This document shows, in pieces, positions 60,344-64,000 of a stretch of 64,000 nt of DNA. Position numbers and translations under genes: made by a program. Origin of the DNA: Kaistella solincola (GTDB lineage: Bacteria; Bacteroidota; Bacteroidia; Flavobacteriales; Weeksellaceae); assembly GCF_000812875.1 (NCBI RefSeq), contig NZ_JSYK01000003.1, positions 310,001-374,000 on the forward strand, read 5' to 3'. The stretch's first letter is position 1. The number at the start of each line of letters is the position of its first letter. The notes below the pieces were generated by a model. That model ran no database searches. It saw only the letters and a list, made by a program, of their open reading frames with translations, and was not told the origin of the DNA.

Positions 60344-61849
60344 TTAAGATTTTCTGGGTGCCCACTGGTCGTACGGCGTCATATCAAAATTGAAAACGTC
60401 CATCATGTCCAGTCCAAGCGCTTTTGCCACGCCTTCGCCGTATTCCGGATCAGCTTTATAGCAATGTCTGATGTGACGGATTTGGATGAATTTTTCCGCC
60501 TGACCAACGTTCGCGGCGGTATTATTAAACAGTGCTTCTTCTTTGCCGTCAGCTTTAATAATTCTGAAAAGGTCGCCAGGTTGGGTAAAATAATCTTCGT
60601 CATCATCCCGGAAATTATGCGCATAAGCGTCGCCATATAATTCCAAAGGCGGTTCTTTCGCGACCGGTTGTTCCTGCCATTCACCGTAACTATTTGGTTC
60701 ATAATGTTTCGTGCCGCCGTAATTTCCGTCAACGCGCATCTGGCCGTCGCGGTGAAAAGCGTGATACGGACAACGCGGCTTGTTCACCGGGATTTGATAG
60801 TGATTCACACCTAAACGATAGCGTTGCGCATCACCGTAGGAAAATAAACGGCCCTGCAGCATTTTGTCCGGTGAAAAACCAATTCCGGGAACAATATTCG
60901 TCGGGTTAAAGGCGGCCTGTTCCACATCAGCGAAATAATTTTCAGCGTTTTTGTTCAGTTCAAATTCGCCAACTTCAATTAATGGAAAATCTTTCTTCGA
61001 CCAGACTTTCGTTAAATCAAACGGATGGAAACGGTACGTTTTTGCCTGCTCTTCGGTCATGATTTGTATAAACATCTTCCATTTCGGGAAAATTCCCTGT
61101 TCGATGTTTTCAAAAAGGTCGCGTTGCGCAGATTCTCGGTCTGTTCCGATGATTTTAATAGCTTCTTCTTCGGTTAAATTTTCAATTCCCTGCTGCGTTC
61201 TTAAATGAAATTTCACCCAATGCCTTACGTTTGCGTGGTTGATAAAACTGTAAGTGTGGCTGCCGAAACCGTGCATGTGCCTGTAACCATTCGGTATTCC
61301 GCGGTCACTCATTACAATCGTCACCTGGTGCAGCGATTCCGGAAGCAAAGTCCAGAAATCCCAGTTGTTATTCGCGCTTCGCAGGTTGGTTTTTGGGTCG
61401 CGCTTTACGGCGTGGTTCAGGTCCGGGAATTTCATCGGGTCACGGAAAAAGAAAACCGGTGTATTATTTCCCACCATATCCCAGATGCCTTCATCGGTAT
61501 AAAATTTTAAAGCAAAACCGCGAATATCTCGCTCGGCGTCGGCAGCACCTCGCTCACCGGCAACGGTAGAAAAGCGCGCGAACATTTCGGTTTTTTTGCC
61601 AATTTCGCTGAAAATGTGAGCTTTAGTGTATTGGGTGATATCATGAGTTACGGTAAATGTTCCGAAAGCGCCGGAACCTTTTGCGTGCATTCTGCGTTCC
61701 GGAATAACTTCGCGGTCAAAGTTTGCCATCTTTTCCAGAAACCAGAAATCCTGCATCAGCATTGGTCCGCGTGGTCCCGCAGTCTGTACATTTTGATTGT
61801 CCGGCACCGGCGCACCGGTCTGTCTGGTGAGTTTCTTTTTGTCTTCCAT
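60344..61849 (-). CDS. katA: Catalase (heme, clade 3-like)
   Basis: Breaks down hydrogen peroxide. 501 residues, small-subunit type. The catalytic His is His55 in [15 protein letters not shown]. The active-site Asn is in [27 protein letters not shown], and [29 protein letters not shown] is the family signature. The proximal heme Tyr is in [14 protein letters not shown]. Cytosolic. It is monocistronic. The leader has TATAATTTG, close to the promoter consensus; no OxyR site was sought. Confidence 0.95.
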   Translation of the reverse strand: MEDKKKLTRQTGAPVPDNQNVQTAGPRGPMLMQDFWFLEKMANFDREVIPERRMHAKGSGAFGTFTVTHDITQYTKAHIFSEIGKKTEMFARFSTVAGERGAADAERDIRGFALKFYTDEGIWDMVGNNTPVFFFRDPMKFPDLNHAVKRDPKTNLRSANNNWDFWTLLPESLHQVTIVMSDRGIPNGYRHMHGFGSHTYSFINHANVRHWVKFHLRTQQGIENLTEEEAIKIIGTDRESAQRDLFENIEQGIFPKWKMFIQIMTEEQAKTYRFHPFDLTKVWSKKDFPLIEVGEFELNKNAENYFADVEQAAFNPTNIVPGIGFSPDKMLQGRLFSYGDAQRYRLGVNHYQIPVNKPRCPYHAFHRDGQMRVDGNYGGTKHYEPNSYGEWQEQPVAKEPPLELYGDAYAHNFRDDDEDYFTQPGDLFRIIKADGKEEALFNNTAANVGQAEKFIQIRHIRHCYKADPEYGEGVAKALGLDMMDVFNFDMTPYDQWAPRKS

Positions 61850-61954
61850 GATTATTATTTTTTTGATATTTTAAAGTTACAAATTATAACTCTTCGGTGT
61901 TATCTATAAAATCTAATGCAGTGATTTTGCTTGACTTTTTTAATATTAATCAAA

Positions 61955-61983
61955 AAAAATTTGCCGCTAAAGAGCAAATTTTT
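61955..61983. terminator. AT-rich terminator hairpin after pirin gene
   Basis: Perfect 10-bp stem AAAAATTTGC / GCAAATTTTT with loop CGCTAAAGA. It follows the minus-strand gene ending at 61988 and belongs to the dispersed AT-rich family. Confidence 0.7.
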
Positions 61984-61987
61984 CTTT

Positions 61988-62896
61988 TTACTTCGATAAT
62001 TTTCCGTTCAAAATCGCTTTTGGCAACGGTACGAATTCTTCTTCATCACCTGGAACTAAAGGAAATGCATCATGATTTTGCTCGTGCCAGTTTATTTTAG
62101 CCGTTTCAAGCATCGATTTTTCAGAATTCACGAAATTCCAGAAAATAAAGCGTTCTTCTTCGAAAGGTTCACCACCGAAAAGATAAACCATAGCATTTTC
62201 ACCGATTTCAAATTCGCACAAAGTGGCATTTTTCGCGATGATGAGTTGCTTACCACCAAAAGTGTTTCCTTCAATCATTACATTTCCGTCTAAGACATAC
62301 ATCGCAACTTCACCAAATAAATACTGACCAATATTTACTTTTTGCTTTTCCGCGCTTTTAATTTCCAGAAAAAATAATTTGGAATGAACCGGCACCGGCG
62401 ATTTTTTACCGAAGAGTTCACCTGCGATGAGTTTAAAATGTAAATTTCCGTCGTTCCAGGCCGGAATTTCATCAGCTTCCGTGTGGTGAAAAGTTGGCGT
62501 GCTTTGCTCCAAATTTTTCGGTAATCCCACCCAGATTTGAAATCCGTGCAGATTTTTTTCGGTGTGACGCAAATATTCCGGTGTTCTCTCGGAATGTACC
62601 ACTCCTTTTCCCGCGGTCATCCAGTTTACAGCGCCGGGTTTTATTTCGATATCGCTGCCGAGCGAATCTTTGTGCTGAATTGAACCTTCAAAAAGATATG
62701 TTAAAGTCGAAAGCCCGATATGCGGATGTGGTGGAACGTCAAGATTTTGAAAATCTTTCAGCGCCGCCGGTCCCATGTGATCGATAAAAACAAATGGACC
62801 AACCGCTCTTTTTTCACGAAACGGCAAAAGTCTTCCTACCAAAAAATTGCCGATATCTGCCGCTTTTTCTTCAATTATTAATCCGATGTTTGACAT
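61988..62896 (-). CDS. Pirin family protein
   Basis: 302-residue bicupin. The N-terminal cupin has FVFIDHMGPAALKDFQNLDVPPHPHIGLSTLTYLFEGSIQHKDSLG, with metal-binding His57, His59 and the later His in GKGVVHSERTPE. The C-terminal cupin is intact (GKQLIIAKNATLCEFEIGENAMVYLFGGEPFEE). Members act as quercetinases or redox-sensing co-regulators; the role here is unknown. It is 33 nt downstream of the LLM oxidoreductase gene and probably in the same transcript. Confidence 0.92.
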   Translation of the reverse strand: MSNIGLIIEEKAADIGNFLVGRLLPFREKRAVGPFVFIDHMGPAALKDFQNLDVPPHPHIGLSTLTYLFEGSIQHKDSLGSDIEIKPGAVNWMTAGKGVVHSERTPEYLRHTEKNLHGFQIWVGLPKNLEQSTPTFHHTEADEIPAWNDGNLHFKLIAGELFGKKSPVPVHSKLFFLEIKSAEKQKVNIGQYLFGEVAMYVLDGNVMIEGNTFGGKQLIIAKNATLCEFEIGENAMVYLFGGEPFEEERFIFWNFVNSEKSMLETAKINWHEQNHDAFPLVPGDEEEFVPLPKAILNGKLSK

Positions 62897-62929
62897 AATT
62901 TTCCGGGTTTTAAATTTTACATCTAAAAA

Positions 62930-63979
62930 TTAATTTTCGATTTCTAACCGTCGCTTCACTTCAGGAATTACCTTTGTCGCGAAAAGTTCAATTGATTTCA
63001 TCGTCATTTCGTGCGGAACAAAACCTAAACTTGCCTGCGCGAAAAATCGGGTAAAACCAAAAAGCCGGTGTTCGTACAGTATTTTTTCAACGACCTGTTC
63101 TACACTTCCCACCATCAGCGAGCCTTCCGGCGTGCGCATATATTCGAACTGGTCGCGCGACATCGGTTGCCAGCCACGGCTTCTGCCGACACGGTCCATC
63201 ATCTGTGCGTAATATGGGAAGAAATCGTCAGCAGCTTTTTCGCCATTTTCACCGATGAACATATGATTGTTAATTCCGACCTGTAAATCTTCCGGTTTTA
63301 CGCCGTTTTCCAATGCTGACTTTTTGTAAAGGTCGATAAAAGGCGTGAACTGTCGCGGCATTCCACCGATTATGGCGAGCATTAAAGGCAAATGTAATTT
63401 TGCAGCGCGAACAGCTGAAGCTGGAGTTCCCCCAGCCGCTAACCAAACCGGAATTTCACCATTCAAAGCTCGCGGATACACGCCTAAACCATGTATTGGC
63501 GCGCGAAGCTTTCCGCTCCAGTTTACTTTTTCTGAGCGATTTATTTGGAGCAAAAGATCGAGTTTTTCTTCAAATAGCTGGTCATAATCATTCAAATCAA
63601 AACCAAATAACGGAAATGATTCGATAAAAGAGCCGCGTCCCGCCATAATTTCTGCGCGTCCGCTAGAAATGGCGTCCACCGTTGCAAACTGCTGATAGAC
63701 GCGCACCGGATCTTCGGAGCTTAAAACCGTCACCGCGCTGGTAAGTTTGATGTTTTTGGTAATCGCGGCGGCGGCTGCGAGCACTGTTGTAGGCGACGAA
63801 ACTGCGTAATCGGGGCGGTGATGTTCGCCAATTCCGAAAACATCGATGCCGAGCTCGTCTGCCAATTTTATTTCTTCTAGTAAATCCTGAATTCGCTGAT
63901 GCGCATTAATTCCCTTTCCGGGAACAGTTTCCGGCGCCGCGTCGGCGAAAGTCATTAAACCAAATTCTATTTTTTTCAT
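62930..63979 (-). CDS. LLM class flavin-dependent oxidoreductase
   Basis: Luciferase-like monooxygenase family, 349 residues, TIM barrel with FMN or F420-type flavin. MKKIEFGLMTFADAAPE, VFGIGEHHRPDYAVSSPTTVLAAAAAITKNIKLTSAVTVLSSEDPVRVYQQFATVDAISSGRAE and MAGRGSFIESFPLFGFDLNDY are typical. The substrate is unknown. Cytosolic. It is upstream of the pirin gene in the minus-strand unit. The right window edge is 21 nt past the start, so the promoter is mostly not visible. Confidence 0.92.
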   Translation of the reverse strand: MKKIEFGLMTFADAAPETVPGKGINAHQRIQDLLEEIKLADELGIDVFGIGEHHRPDYAVSSPTTVLAAAAAITKNIKLTSAVTVLSSEDPVRVYQQFATVDAISSGRAEIMAGRGSFIESFPLFGFDLNDYDQLFEEKLDLLLQINRSEKVNWSGKLRAPIHGLGVYPRALNGEIPVWLAAGGTPASAVRAAKLHLPLMLAIIGGMPRQFTPFIDLYKKSALENGVKPEDLQVGINNHMFIGENGEKAADDFFPYYAQMMDRVGRSRGWQPMSRDQFEYMRTPEGSLMVGSVEQVVEKILYEHRLFGFTRFFAQASLGFVPHEMTMKSIELFATKVIPEVKRRLEIEN

Positions 63980-64000
63980 TTCTGTGTTTTAAATTAATAA

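Overview
The window comes from a Bacteroidota chromosome, most likely the Chryseobacterium/Kaistella group (family Weeksellaceae, class Flavobacteriia). I infer this from the gldKLMN type IX secretion operon, PorZ, the Bacteroidota-type promoter element TAnnTTTG upstream of many genes, the lack of strong Shine-Dalgarno sequences, Lys/Asn/Ile-rich proteins and the synteny panC / GT5-like / DUF4270 / glmS. No database search was possible. All names rest on recognised motifs, family length and gene order. The window is almost entirely housekeeping and is densely coded.

Layout. 1-1590: the end of an alpha/beta hydrolase and a TerC-family membrane protein. 1652-11295 (all minus): a tyrosine/homogentisate degradation region (flavin reductase-like protein, fumarylacetoacetase, 4-hydroxyphenylpyruvate dioxygenase, a CoA-transferase, homogentisate dioxygenase), interrupted by a GxxExxY nuclease-like gene lying between inverted repeats; then small envelope proteins, an acyltransferase and a Nudix hydrolase. 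11668-19402: MgtE, a metal-receptor protein, DapA (minus), a 5'-nucleotidase split over two genes in reversed domain order, PorZ and RecO. 19461-23538: an FKBP-like lipoprotein, an S4 protein, shikimate kinase, a tRNA-Lys / tRNA-Leu / tRNA-Lys cluster, PanC and a shortened GT5 protein. 23553-31928: DUF4270 lipoprotein, GlmS and the T9SS core GldK-L-M-N. 32023-39247: an FAD oxidoreductase and the pentose phosphate genes tkt, gnd, zwf, pgl. 39323-43253: tRNA-Ser, asparaginase and RNA-modification enzymes (TrmH-like, RsmE, TsaD). 43257-50381: TamB, an Lrp regulator, a small membrane protein, and an Rrf2 regulator next to the di-iron Fe-S repair protein Ric. 50441-55811: an unusual ClC protein, a DUF488 protein, an AT-rich phosphoethanolamine transferase / GDPD-like pair and an outer-membrane protein. 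55985-63979: a split transketolase, a sodium:solute symporter, GNAT, catalase, pirin and an LLM flavin oxidoreductase.

Genes that work together. HppD, HmgA and Fah convert 4-hydroxyphenylpyruvate to fumarate and acetoacetate, and the CoA-transferase may handle the acyl product; no maleylacetoacetate isomerase is visible. Zwf, Pgl and Gnd form the complete oxidative pentose phosphate branch beside a full-length transketolase. GldKLMN and PorZ belong to type IX secretion. Rrf2 and Ric look like a nitrosative/oxidative stress unit.

The non-coding DNA is the least ordinary part. Spacers carry (a) a family of AT-rich hairpins with a small GC core, used singly as terminators and arrayed at about 45-bp period at 11355-11614; (b) two GC-rich palindromic repeats (40586-40651, 59584-59663); and (c) an exact 15-bp inverted repeat around the GxxExxY gene (2514-3101). 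That last unit is my best candidate for an undescribed mobile or regulatory cassette. No CRISPR array, prophage, transposase gene or replication origin was seen.
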